64,000 nt of DNA from Gryllotalpicola daejeonensis. GTDB lineage: Bacteria; Actinomycetota; Actinomycetes; Actinomycetales; Microbacteriaceae. The notes under the pieces were generated by a model. That model saw nothing but the letters and a program-made list of their open reading frames with translations. It was not told the origin of the DNA and searched no databases. A program made the translations under genes and the position numbers. Shown here piece after piece: positions 16,907-25,342 of this stretch; positions within the stretch are counted from its first letter, which is position 1, and each line of letters begins with the position of its first letter. The stretch lies in the NCBI RefSeq assembly GCF_039538145.1, contig NZ_BAABBV010000002.1:496001-560000 (forward strand), read 5' to 3'.

Positions 16907-18054
16907 CAGGCGCTCCCTTCGACGGCAGAGGCGGGGGCAGAGGCGGCGACCGGCTCGCGCGTCGGCGCGGCGAGCGCGCGCAGCTGAGCGGCGAACTCGC
17001 GGCCGACGGCGCCCCAGTTGCCCTCTGTCCGCGCCCATTCCCGCGCGGCCTGGCCGACGGCCGCGTTGCGGTCGATCGCGGCGAGCGCCGCGCCGGCATC
17101 CACGCTCGCATCGTCGAATCGCACCGCCTGCAGAACGCCGCGCGGCGCGAGCTCGTCGGCCGCGTGGATGGTCGCCGAGATCAGCGACGGCACGCCGCTC
17201 GCCGCCATCTCGAGCAGCGCGATGCTGCACGACTCCCAGCGCGACGGGTGCAGGTATGCACGGCAGCCGGCGATCAGCTCGGCCTTCCTAGCGCCGCTCA
17301 CCCGCCGGCCGATCTCGACGGTGCCGCGCAAGCCGAGCCGTGCGAGCTGGTCGGCGACGCGCTGCCGGCCGCCCAGGAAGTCCGGGCCGGCAAGCACCAG
17401 CTTGGGCCGCGGTGCGGGCAAGCGCGACCAGAAGTCGACGAGGTGGTCGAGGCCCTTGTGGTACGGGTCGAAGCGCCCGATCCACAGGAAGTAGTCGCCG
17501 TCGCCGCGCCACTCGGGCACGGAGGTCGCGTCAGGCGTGCCGTTGGGTGCGGTGATGAAGCGACGGAGGCCTGGCTCGAAGGCTCTGAGCACGCGCTCCT
17601 CCCCCGGGTAGAACACGTGCACGGCATCCGCGCTGCGCAGCATCCACCGCTCCGCTCGCGCGCGCAGGCCGAGCAGATCGCGCTGGGTCTCGACCAGCTG
17701 CGGTTCATATACCCCGTGCGGCATGACCACGACGCGCGCGCCGGCCCTCTTGGCAGCGCGCACCGCGGCGAGGTTCGAAAGCACCCACCCCTCGTGCACG
17801 TACAGCACGTCGTCGGGCGTGAGCAGTTCGCCGAGCCCCGTGGGCACCCACGTCGTGCGGCTGTTGCCGCGATGCGGAATCACCTTAACGTCATCAAGCC
17901 GCGCGAACTCGTTGCCCACTCCCCCGGGCGGCTCGGCCGCGAGGATCTTCGTGTCATAGCCGGCGTCGAGGCACGCCTGCACCCAGTGGTCGAGCGCGTC
18001 GGTCACCCCAGAGGGGTGCGCGAGGTACCTCGCGTAGTAGTGATAGACGGTCAT
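16906..18054 (-). CDS. family 4 glycosyltransferase
   Basis: 382 residues, GT-B. N terminus TVYHYYARYLAHPSGVTDAL; later VVVMPHGVYEPQLVET, the hinge FLWIGRFDPYHKGLDHLVDF, and the donor site LHPSRWESCSIALLEMAASG. Start ATG 18054 overlaps the upstream gene stop (ATGA). Linkage unknown. The C terminus is Ala/Pro-rich. Confidence 0.9.
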   Translation of the reverse strand: MTVYHYYARYLAHPSGVTDALDHWVQACLDAGYDTKILAAEPPGGVGNEFARLDDVKVIPHRGNSRTTWVPTGLGELLTPDDVLYVHEGWVLSNLAAVRAAKRAGARVVVMPHGVYEPQLVETQRDLLGLRARAERWMLRSADAVHVFYPGEERVLRAFEPGLRRFITAPNGTPDATSVPEWRGDGDYFLWIGRFDPYHKGLDHLVDFWSRLPAPRPKLVLAGPDFLGGRQRVADQLARLGLRGTVEIGRRVSGARKAELIAGCRAYLHPSRWESCSIALLEMAASGVPSLISATIHAADELAPRGVLQAVRFDDASVDAGAALAAIDRNAAVGQAAREWARTEGNWGAVGREFAAQLRALAAPTREPVAASAPASAVEGSA

Positions 18055-19181
18055 CGCGCTGCCTCCCGAGTCTCGAGCGTGTGCAAGATGACGGAGCTGA
18101 TCGCCGCGGCCGCGCCCTCGATCGTCGGCAGCGAGTCCGACGGGCCCTCCGTGCGCGGCACCGCCCAGCCCAGCCAAGCGCGGGCGAGCGCGTCGGAGTC
18201 TGCGTCGACCGTGACCACGTCCTTCCCCTCTGCCAGGTATTCGGTCTCTGGGGCGTTGAGGTCGTTGCGCGCGGCCAGGATCGGCAGGCCCATGACCAGC
18301 GCGTCCACCGCGACGAGCCCGATGCGCCCCGGGTTCACCAGCAGACGGGCCACGCGCGCGGCCGGGGCGTAGTCAGCGGGGCCGGCCTGCCCGAGCAGCA
18401 CGACGCGGCCCGTGCGGTCGGCGAGGGTCTTGAGCTGAGGCAGGTGCTCGCCGCTTCCCGCCACGACGAGCCACCAGTCGGGATCGGCGGCGAAGACGCG
18501 CTCTGCCGCGTCGATGAGCAGGTCGATGCGCTTGTGCCGGTTGACCGCGCCGAGATACAGGGCGATCTTGGCGTTCGCGGGGATGCCGTGGGCGAGCTCG
18601 AACGCGGCGGTGTCGGTCGGCGTCGTCGCCTCGAGAATGCGACGCAGTGCCGTGGTATCCGTCGTGTTGCGGAACGCCGTGACCGCGGCCGGTGAGCGGC
18701 CCGTGCGCTCGAGCACCGCCTCGCGGCCCGCCTCGGTATAGGTCAGCACGTGACGCGCGCGCCGATTGAGAGCGGTCTCGACGCGCATCGACAGGCCGCC
18801 CTCATCGCTCGTGTAAGAGCGGCCGTGGCCGAAGGTGATGAAGGGCTTCCGCCCCGCGGCGGCCGCCCAGGCGTTGAGGTTGGCGCCCTCCATCTCGGTG
18901 ACGAGCAGCGCGTGCTGCCAGTCGCGCGGCAGTCGCCGCAGCCTGAGCTTGGGCAATCGGTTCGAGACGGCGACGGTCTTCACCGCCACCTGCTCGGCCC
19001 AGGGCGCCTCCACTCCGTCACCGCGCTCGGCTCTGAGCGCCAGTTGGGCAGCGTCGCCCCCGAAGAAGATGCGAGTCTCGACGCCCTGGTCGGCGAGCGT
19101 CGAGACCACTAGGTCCCACAAGGGGAAGCGATAGGCAGGTACGTACGGCTGCGTGATGGCCACGCGGCGGGGCTCGGTCAT
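18051..19181 (-). CDS. family 4 glycosyltransferase
   Basis: 376 residues. N terminus RVAITQPYVPAYRFPLWDLV, typical of the GT4 group that includes many EPS rhamnosyl/glucosyl transferases. Then FITFGHGRSYTSDEG, the hinge IALYLGAVNRHKRIDLLIDA, and VARLLVNPGRIGLVAVDALV in place of the usual E-x7-E site (first acidic residue replaced, so the donor site is atypical). Start ATG 19181 overlaps the wzx stop (ATGA); a much longer open frame continues upstream but runs out of frame through wzx. Confidence 0.85.
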   Translation of the reverse strand: MTEPRRVAITQPYVPAYRFPLWDLVVSTLADQGVETRIFFGGDAAQLALRAERGDGVEAPWAEQVAVKTVAVSNRLPKLRLRRLPRDWQHALLVTEMEGANLNAWAAAAGRKPFITFGHGRSYTSDEGGLSMRVETALNRRARHVLTYTEAGREAVLERTGRSPAAVTAFRNTTDTTALRRILEATTPTDTAAFELAHGIPANAKIALYLGAVNRHKRIDLLIDAAERVFAADPDWWLVVAGSGEHLPQLKTLADRTGRVVLLGQAGPADYAPAARVARLLVNPGRIGLVAVDALVMGLPILAARNDLNAPETEYLAEGKDVVTVDADSDALARAWLGWAVPRTEGPSDSLPTIEGAAAAISSVILHTLETREAAR

Positions 19182-20728
19182 CGCACGCGCTCCGTCTCGC
19201 TCGGTGTCGCGGCTTCTTCCGCGGCGGCCGCGTCTGCGACATCCGTATTCATCTCGGTGTCGCTGGATGATTTCGACACGCTCAATCCGACGGCCTCGGG
19301 CCGCACCAACCGCGCACGCAGCCGCCAGTGCCCCAGCGCCCACACGGCCGCGACGACGACGGCCAGGCCGAGCCACACGTAGCTCACCGCGCCGCTCGTG
19401 AGCGCGCCCGCGCACAGCGCGGCGGTGCCCACGGCGAGTGGAACGGTGAGCGCGATGCGGCCCCACACGCTCGCTCCGCGCAGGACGATCCAGGTGCGGG
19501 CGATGCCGAGTGCGATCTTCCAGGCGGTGAGCGCCGTGGCGAGCACCGTGATGCTGCCGGTGAGCAGCGTCAGCGCGGCGAGCGCGGTGCCGATCGTGTC
19601 GGCCGCGTTGAACGCGGTGCTCTGCCACCAGCGGTTCTGCGACTGCTGATAGGCGTCCATCACGGGCGTCATCATGCGGATCGGCAGACTCGCCACCAGG
19701 ATCACGGTCGCCGGGATCGCCGCGAGCCACTGGTGCGAGATGAAGGGCGTGATCGGCGCCGCGAGCATCGCCCCGAGCGCGCAGACGACGAGCAGGGCTG
19801 CGCCGAAGAAGCTGCTGAGGTCGAGCGCGAGGCCTGTGCGGTCCCGTTCGCCTGCGCGACCGAGGGTCGACAGGCTGACCTTCGCGAGCGGGCCGGAGAG
19901 CACGCCCGAGATGCCCATCGTGATCTGGAAGCTGAAGAAGTAGAGGCCGACCAGGTGCGGGCTCGCGACGAACTGGCCGACGACGAAGCCGACCTGCAGG
20001 GGCAGCGTCATCATCCACGAGTTGACGGCCCACGAGAACCGCTGGCTGCGGGTGATCTCGGCGCCGCGACTCTCGGGCTCTGAGCGGGCCTGCTTCCCGA
20101 CGACGCGGTACAGCCAGACATCCATGATCAGCGAATACGCGAACGTCGAGATCGCGATCGCGAGGGCCGAGTGGGTGATCACCGCGACGACCACGCCGAG
20201 CGCGACCTTCGAGACGGCCGCGCCGAACTGGGCCGTGACCGCCTTGCGGAACCGGTTGTGCTTGACGCTCGCGCTGTAAAGCAGGTCGCTCTCGCCCTGG
20301 AACGGGATAGTCACGGCGACGATCGCGCCGAGGATCGCGACCTCCCACCGGCCGGAGAGCGCGTAGGCGCCGGCGATAACCAGGCCGGCGAGCGTCAGCA
20401 CCGAGTTGAGGCGCCGGGTGACCCCGCGGGCGATCGCGAAGTGCGCGCCGTGGCCCGACAGGTAGCCGTTCACCTCGCCGAAGTTCGCGAGGCCGGCGAC
20501 GAACGCGAGGATCGAGTTGGCCGAGGCCCAGAACCCGAACTCCGTCGGCGTCAGCCAGAACGCCAGCAGGATCTGGCCGACGGCAGCCAGGCCGCGCGTT
20601 CCGATCGTGCCGATCGAGAGGCCGAAGACGCCCTTGAGCGCCGTGCCGACGCCCGCGCCCTGGGCCTGGCTGGGCCTCTGGCCGCCGGCGGCCGTGCCGT
20701 TGGCGGCCGCGGTCGGGGCCGCGCTCAC
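19178..20728 (-). CDS. wzx: Wzx-type oligosaccharide flippase
   Basis: 516 residues, twelve or more membrane helices of the MATE/MOP type. Seen: LSIGTIGTRGLAAVGQILLA near the start, TPTEFGFWASANSILAFVAG, and repeated hydrophobic blocks. It would flip undecaprenyl-linked repeat units to the outer face for Wzy. The Ser/Ala/Glu-rich C-terminal tail contains GLSVSKSS, encoded by a 31-bp repeat (19265-19295) that also occurs in the phosphatase gene. Start ATG 20728 overlaps the upstream stop. Confidence 0.88.
   Translation of the reverse strand: MSAAPTAAANGTAAGGQRPSQAQGAGVGTALKGVFGLSIGTIGTRGLAAVGQILLAFWLTPTEFGFWASANSILAFVAGLANFGEVNGYLSGHGAHFAIARGVTRRLNSVLTLAGLVIAGAYALSGRWEVAILGAIVAVTIPFQGESDLLYSASVKHNRFRKAVTAQFGAAVSKVALGVVVAVITHSALAIAISTFAYSLIMDVWLYRVVGKQARSEPESRGAEITRSQRFSWAVNSWMMTLPLQVGFVVGQFVASPHLVGLYFFSFQITMGISGVLSGPLAKVSLSTLGRAGERDRTGLALDLSSFFGAALLVVCALGAMLAAPITPFISHQWLAAIPATVILVASLPIRMMTPVMDAYQQSQNRWWQSTAFNAADTIGTALAALTLLTGSITVLATALTAWKIALGIARTWIVLRGASVWGRIALTVPLAVGTAALCAGALTSGAVSYVWLGLAVVVAAVWALGHWRLRARLVRPEAVGLSVSKSSSDTEMNTDVADAAAAEEAATPSETERVR
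19265..19295 (-). repeat. dispersed 31-bp repeat inside wzx
   Basis: Same sequence, one mismatch, at 24713-24743. Both are in the 3' end of a minus-strand gene and encode GLSVSKSS in frame. Confidence 0.8.
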
Positions 20729-21762
20729 CGGGCACCCACCAGTTCGACGTTCGGCAGTTCGGCGAGCGAGCGCTCGTAGACGCCCTGCAGCTTGTGATAG
20801 CCCGCCTCGACGAGCACGACCCGCTTGCCGAGGATCGCCGCGGGCAGCCCCACGTGCAGCCGGTCGGTGACGACCGCGTCGGCATTCCGCAGCACGCGAC
20901 GGTACTCGTCGTAGGTCGCGTACTGCACGGCGCTCAGGTCGACATCGCGGCGGCGCCCGGCGTGCTCGAGCTCGGCGCGCGTCTCGGCCGGCAGCCGCCC
21001 GAGCAGCCGGTCGGCAGCGGCCGCGAGCTGCGCGCGGCGCGCACGGCGCACCGCCGCCGTGTACCAGGGTCCGTAGGGCACGGCCTTTTTCAGGCGGGCA
21101 AGAAGGCGAGCGGATGCCTGACCCGACGCACGTGCGCCGTGGGTCGACCCCGACCCGGCCGACCGCAGGTCGGCGGCCTCTTTGTCACGCCGCCCCGCCA
21201 CGAGCAGCCCGCCCCCGCTGCCGGCCCCGCCGAGCAGCTCTGGGACGAACTCGTGGCCTGAGGCGACCACGTCGTGGTCGAGCGCGAGGGTGACGCCGAC
21301 ATCCGCGAGCGACAGCCCCCACTGCTCGTCGAGGTGGTCGAACGAGTACTTCTCGCGCGTGATCCACAGCGTCTCGGCACTGCGCCCGCGGAACATGAAC
21401 GCCGGGTCGCGCGTCGGGAACAGCGTCGACGACGGGAAGATCACGAGCGGCACCCCCTCGGCGCCACGCAGGCGCTCGGCGAGCAGCTCGGGGAACCCGT
21501 ACACCTCGAGCAGCGCGCCGTTCGGCGGCACGATCACGACATCGGCCGCCGCCGGAGCCGCGACGGCACGGATGTCGAGCCGCTCGAGGATGCGGTGGAA
21601 CACGGCATGCATGATGCGGTCGCCGTTGTTGCCGAGCATCGTGCGGCCGTCGGCCGCCGTCATCGGGATCAGGTACGCGCTCGCCCCGCGATAGCCGTCG
21701 AGCAGCCGCTCGAGCCCCTCGAGGCCCGGCATCGTTCCGGTCACGGCGCCGTCGAGCGTCAC
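20725..21762 (-). CDS. polysaccharide pyruvyl transferase family protein
   Basis: 345 residues from GTG 21762 (GTGA overlap with the upstream stop). Seen: MLGNNGDRIMHAVFHRIL (the N-G-D variant of the family's N-terminal motif), VVIVPPNGALLEVYGF, LVIFPSSTLFPTRDP, ADVGVTLALDHDVV, and near the end ADAVVTDRLHVGLPAAILGK, the conserved R-L-H motif. Predicted to ketalise a sugar with pyruvate or a related reaction. It has a middle insertion (SGGGLLVAGRRDKEAADL...) richer in Arg/Ser than the core. Only distantly like the copy at 15968. Confidence 0.85.
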   Translation of the reverse strand: MTLDGAVTGTMPGLEGLERLLDGYRGASAYLIPMTAADGRTMLGNNGDRIMHAVFHRILERLDIRAVAAPAAADVVIVPPNGALLEVYGFPELLAERLRGAEGVPLVIFPSSTLFPTRDPAFMFRGRSAETLWITREKYSFDHLDEQWGLSLADVGVTLALDHDVVASGHEFVPELLGGAGSGGGLLVAGRRDKEAADLRSAGSGSTHGARASGQASARLLARLKKAVPYGPWYTAAVRRARRAQLAAAADRLLGRLPAETRAELEHAGRRRDVDLSAVQYATYDEYRRVLRNADAVVTDRLHVGLPAAILGKRVVLVEAGYHKLQGVYERSLAELPNVELVGAR

Positions 21763-23027
21763 GCGGCGGGCTCTTCCGCTCGGCGGGTGGCGGCGGTCAC
21801 GGGCGCCGCTGAGGTCACAAGGCGCGCGGACGTCGCAGGATCGGCAACGGCGACGTGGGCAGCGCCCCGCGGGCGCCGCCCGATGCCCTCGAGATAGGCC
21901 GCGGCGACGGCACGGCTGCCGAAGTGCGCGTGCGCAAAGTCGGCCGCCCGCCGCGAGTACTCGGCCCACGCGCCGTCGTCGAGAATCCGCTCGACCGCCT
22001 CGGCGATGCGCTCGCCGTCGGGCGTCACGACGAGCCCGCCGCCCGAGGCGATCACGGTGTCCCCCATCGCGCCCACGTCGGTCACGACGGCGGGCAGTCC
22101 CGTCATCATCGCCTCGGCGAGCGCCCCCGGCATTCCCTCTGAGGACGACGGCAGCACGAACACATCGATCTCGGCGCGCAGTACGGATGCCACGTCCGAC
22201 CGCATCCCCGCGATCACGACGTGCTCGTCGAGACCCAGCTCGGCCACCCGCTTGCGGAACCCGCCCTCGAACTCGGCCGACGCGAACGGCCCCACGAACA
22301 CCGCGGACGCGTCGACGCCTCGCTCGCGCAGCATCGCGACCGCGTCGAGCAGAAGCTGCGGCCGCTTGATCGGCCCGAGCTTCCCGACGAAGCCGATCCG
22401 CACCGCGTCGGCGCCGGGCACGGCACGCCCTTCACTCGTGAACACGCTCTCGTCGACGGCGTTGCCGAGCGGCACGATGCGGTCTTCCGGCATCCCCAGT
22501 GCGCGCAGCTCGCGCTCGATGCCGCACGTGATCGCGAAGCCCACGCGCGCGCGGCGGACGACACGTCGCAGCAGCCGGGACTTGAGCGCCGCGAGCGGCT
22601 TCGCGCCGGCCGGCACGAGGTCACCGCGCTCGAGCACGGGCAGCAGCACGGCCCGGCCGGGCGGCACGGCATAGGCCGCGACGAGGTTCGCCAGGTACAG
22701 CCCCTGCAGGTGCACGAGCACCTCCGAGCCAGCGCGCTGGCGCACGGCCCGTGCTGCCCGGACTCCCCACGCGAGCTGCTCACGCAGGCCGAAGTGCGCG
22801 CGCCGCGACAGCGCGGTCGCGTCGGTCGCCCAGGCCGGCACCTCTTCGCCGCCGCGGTCGCGATACAGCACGTCGATGCGCGCATCGGGCTCCTCGGCGC
22901 AGACCGCGCTGAACAGCCGGCCGAGGAATGTCACCGGCCCGCTGTAGCCGCCGCCGACGCCCCACGGGGTGAGGACGACTTCGGTGAAAGCATCCGTGCC
23001 CATCAATACGCTCCGTCCCGGCCCCAT
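21759..23027 (-). CDS. family 4 glycosyltransferase
   Basis: 422 residues if started at ATG 23027, 414 from ATG 23003. The two ATGs are copies made by a 24-bp tandem duplication, each with the same GGAG spacing, so either or both may be used. GT-B features: TPWGVGGGYSGPVTFLGRLF, hinge RIGFVGKLGPIKRPQLLLDA, donor site LPSSSEGMPGALAEAMMTGL with both acidic residues. The start at 23027 overlaps the sugar-transferase stop (TGATG). Linkage unknown. Confidence 0.88.
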   Translation of the reverse strand: MGPGRSVLMGTDAFTEVVLTPWGVGGGYSGPVTFLGRLFSAVCAEEPDARIDVLYRDRGGEEVPAWATDATALSRRAHFGLREQLAWGVRAARAVRQRAGSEVLVHLQGLYLANLVAAYAVPPGRAVLLPVLERGDLVPAGAKPLAALKSRLLRRVVRRARVGFAITCGIERELRALGMPEDRIVPLGNAVDESVFTSEGRAVPGADAVRIGFVGKLGPIKRPQLLLDAVAMLRERGVDASAVFVGPFASAEFEGGFRKRVAELGLDEHVVIAGMRSDVASVLRAEIDVFVLPSSSEGMPGALAEAMMTGLPAVVTDVGAMGDTVIASGGGLVVTPDGERIAEAVERILDDGAWAEYSRRAADFAHAHFGSRAVAAAYLEGIGRRPRGAAHVAVADPATSARLVTSAAPVTAATRRAEEPAA

Positions 23028-23044
23028 CAATACGCTCCGTCCCG
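23000..23044 (-). repeat. 24-bp tandem duplication at a stop/start junction
   Basis: The 21-mer at 23000-23020 is repeated exactly at 23024-23044. It contains the last codons and stop of the sugar transferase and the ribosome site and ATG of the next gene. Confidence 0.9.
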
Positions 23045-24517
23045 CGCGAGCACGGCCTTGGCCGTGCGCCACAGAATCGCGAGATCGCCGGTCATCGACC
23101 AGTTCTCGACGTAGTAGAGGTCGAGGCGCACGGATTCCTCCCACGTGAGGTTCGAGCGGCCGCTCACCTGCCACAGCCCCGTGATGCCGGGCTTCACGAG
23201 GAACCGGCGGTGCGTGTGCTCCTCGTACTGCGTGAGTTCGCGCTCGAGCGAGGGCCGGGGGCCGATGAGCGACATCGAACCGCCGATCACGTTGAACAGC
23301 TGCGGCAGTTCGTCGAGGCTGTAGCGGCGCAGCACGTGCCCGACGCGCGTGATGCGCGGGTCGTCCTTCATCTTGAACAGCACGCTGTTGCCCTCGTCGT
23401 GCGGGGCGCCGCGCAGCGTGGCGAGCTTCGCCTCCGCGTCGGGCACCATCGAGCGGAACTTGAGCATGCGGAACGGACGCCCGTTGAGGCCGATGCGCTG
23501 CTGCTTGAACAGCACGGGCCCGGCCGAATCCACCCGCACCGCCAGCGCGATCGCGAGCAGCACGGGCGACAGCAGCACGACGAGCAACCCCGCGACGACG
23601 AGGTCGAAAGCCCGCTTCGCGACGAGCTTCGCGCCCTCGTAGCGCGGCGTCTCGACGTGCATCAGCGGCAGGCCGGCGACCGGGCGCGTGTGGATGCGCG
23701 GGCCGCCGACGTCGATGATGCTCGGCGCCACGACGAGGTGCTGACGGCCGGGCTGCAGCCCCCAGCTGATGCGCCGCACCCGGTCGTTCGGCAGTTCATC
23801 GCTGCTGGTGATGATGACGGTGTCGGCCTCGGTGAGCTCCATCGCCTCGTGGACGCCGTCGAAGTCGCCGACCACGGGAATCGCATGCTCGGCGAGCGGT
23901 GCGACATGGTCGTTCGGCGACAGGCAGGCGCCGACCACGCGGTAGCCCGCGTTGCGCTGGTGGATCAGCTCGGCCGCCGTCTGGGCGACGGACGCCGCCG
24001 ATCCGACGAGCAGCACCCGGGAGGAATACCGGCCGCCCTCGCGCTGCACATGCAGCCACTGCCGCCACATCCAGCGGATCGCGAGCAGCACGAGCGCGCC
24101 CACCGGCAGCGCGATCAGGATGTAGCCGCGCGCCAGGTCGATCTTGAACAGGAACGCGACGATGGCAACCAGCCCGAACAGCCGCACAGAGGCGTTGACG
24201 ACGCGCGTGTACTCGGCGCTGCCGGTGCCGATCGTGCGTGCGCTGCGAGTGTCGTAGAGACCGAGCGCCGCGACCCACAGCACCACGATCAGCAGCGAGA
24301 TCAGCGAATAGCTGATGCCCATGTGATCGCCGAACTGCTCGCGCGTCTGCACCTGCGTGTCGATTCCGAGCCAGAGGATCTGCACGCCGAAGACCACCCA
24401 CACGAGCGCCAGCGCGTCGGTGATCAGCAGGCGCCGGGCATAGCCCTTTCGCCAGTCCCCTGTCATGCGTTTGGTCGACGCCATAGGTTCGACGCCGACC
24501 AGCACGTGGTCAGCCAT
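23027..24517 (-). CDS. polyprenyl glycosylphosphotransferase (initiating sugar transferase)
   Basis: 496 residues. Five N-terminal membrane helices, a Rossmann-like middle (VLLVGSAASVAQTAAELIHQ), then the catalytic bacterial sugar transferase domain: KRAFDLVVAGLLVVLLSPVL, KQQRIGLNGRPFRMLKFRSM, RRYSLDELPQLFNVIGG, SLIGPRP, GITGLWQVSGRSN. WcaJ/CpsE type: it loads a hexose-1-phosphate on undecaprenyl phosphate and starts the repeat unit. Start ATG 24517. First gene of the ten-gene coupled operon running to 12420, preceded by a palindrome at 24566-24580. Confidence 0.93.
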   Translation of the reverse strand: MADHVLVGVEPMASTKRMTGDWRKGYARRLLITDALALVWVVFGVQILWLGIDTQVQTREQFGDHMGISYSLISLLIVVLWVAALGLYDTRSARTIGTGSAEYTRVVNASVRLFGLVAIVAFLFKIDLARGYILIALPVGALVLLAIRWMWRQWLHVQREGGRYSSRVLLVGSAASVAQTAAELIHQRNAGYRVVGACLSPNDHVAPLAEHAIPVVGDFDGVHEAMELTEADTVIITSSDELPNDRVRRISWGLQPGRQHLVVAPSIIDVGGPRIHTRPVAGLPLMHVETPRYEGAKLVAKRAFDLVVAGLLVVLLSPVLLAIALAVRVDSAGPVLFKQQRIGLNGRPFRMLKFRSMVPDAEAKLATLRGAPHDEGNSVLFKMKDDPRITRVGHVLRRYSLDELPQLFNVIGGSMSLIGPRPSLERELTQYEEHTHRRFLVKPGITGLWQVSGRSNLTWEESVRLDLYYVENWSMTGDLAILWRTAKAVLARDGAY

Positions 24518-24565
24518 GTCTTTTCCGCCTCTGTGTGGTCGGTCACAGTGGTGGGGAGAGCCGTG

Positions 24566-24580
24566 CCCCCCTTTGTGGGG
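24566..24580 (-). promoter_or_regulatory. C-tract/G-tract palindrome, main EPS operon
   Basis: CCCCCCTTTGTGGGG, 49-63 bp upstream of the sugar-transferase start. Confidence 0.5.
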
Positions 24581-24655
24581 ACAGCCTATGACAGAAGCCG
24601 ATGCAGAATCCATGTGCCCGGGTTACGTGGAGGTTTAAGTTGCGAGGCCCGCGCG

Positions 24656-25342
24656 TCACAGCCTGCGGAACGCGAACGAGAGCTGGGGGCCGGTTTTTTC
24701 CGACGCGATGACGGATGATTTCGACACGCTCAATCCGGCGGCCCGTGCCGGCGCCTCCCTCGTCAGAAGCAGCGCCTCGGCCGCCACTCGCGCCGCGTCG
24801 GCGATCTCGCCGCCCACCTCGTCGTAGATCTCTTGCGGCAGTCCGATGGGGTCACGGATGTCGTCGTCTTCTGCCGCCGCGGGCGAGCTGCCGCCGCGCA
24901 GCGCCGCGAGCTCGCCGATCAGTTCCGCCGGGGTCCGCGCCCCCGACTCTGCGGGCCCGAGGTCGCCCACGAGCCGCGCGAACTCGCGCAGCGTGAAGCT
25001 GTAGCGCAGCGCCCGGGGGTGCAGTTCGACGGCCGCAGCCCGATGCTCGCGGGTCAGGCCGAGCACCAGCCCCGCCGAGGCGACGGCCGCCTCGTCGAGT
25101 CGGCGAGCGCGGTGCTCACGGGCATCCGACTCTGAGATCCCGTGCGCCTGCGCGACCGTCACCATCTCGTCGGTCATGCGCATGCGCGGCCGCGCGATCG
25201 TGCCGGCGCTCGAAGCGGCGAGGTCGCTGCGGCCCGCGAAGGCGCGGGCGAGCAGCAGCTCGAGGAACGGCGAACGGCACACGTTCCCCGAGCACACCGC
25301 GAGCACCCCGAACGGCAGGCCGACGGGTGCCGCGGCGCTCAT
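24656..25342 (-). CDS. low-molecular-weight protein tyrosine phosphatase (Wzb-like)
   Basis: 228 residues. The P-loop CSGNVCRSP (about 17-25) has the nucleophilic Cys and Arg, and DDDIRDPIGLPQEIY provides the general-acid Asp (DPxG). Expected to dephosphorylate the partner tyrosine kinase encoded just upstream (ATGA overlap), controlling chain length or export. Longer than the usual 150-170 residues: an Ala-rich insert precedes the DPIG motif and the C terminus is extended with GLSVSKSS from a dispersed repeat. Confidence 0.92.
   Translation of the reverse strand: MSAAAPVGLPFGVLAVCSGNVCRSPFLELLLARAFAGRSDLAASSAGTIARPRMRMTDEMVTVAQAHGISESDAREHRARRLDEAAVASAGLVLGLTREHRAAAVELHPRALRYSFTLREFARLVGDLGPAESGARTPAELIGELAALRGGSSPAAAEDDDIRDPIGLPQEIYDEVGGEIADAARVAAEALLLTREAPARAAGLSVSKSSVIASEKTGPQLSFAFRRL
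24713..24743 (-). repeat. dispersed 31-bp repeat inside the phosphatase gene
   Basis: Second copy of the repeat at 19265-19295, again in frame near the C terminus. Confidence 0.8.

Noticed and set aside
19182..20885. Upstream extension of the glycosyltransferase frame at 18051
   Set aside because: It crosses wzx out of frame; the ATG at 19181 gives the canonical N terminus and a 4-bp overlap.
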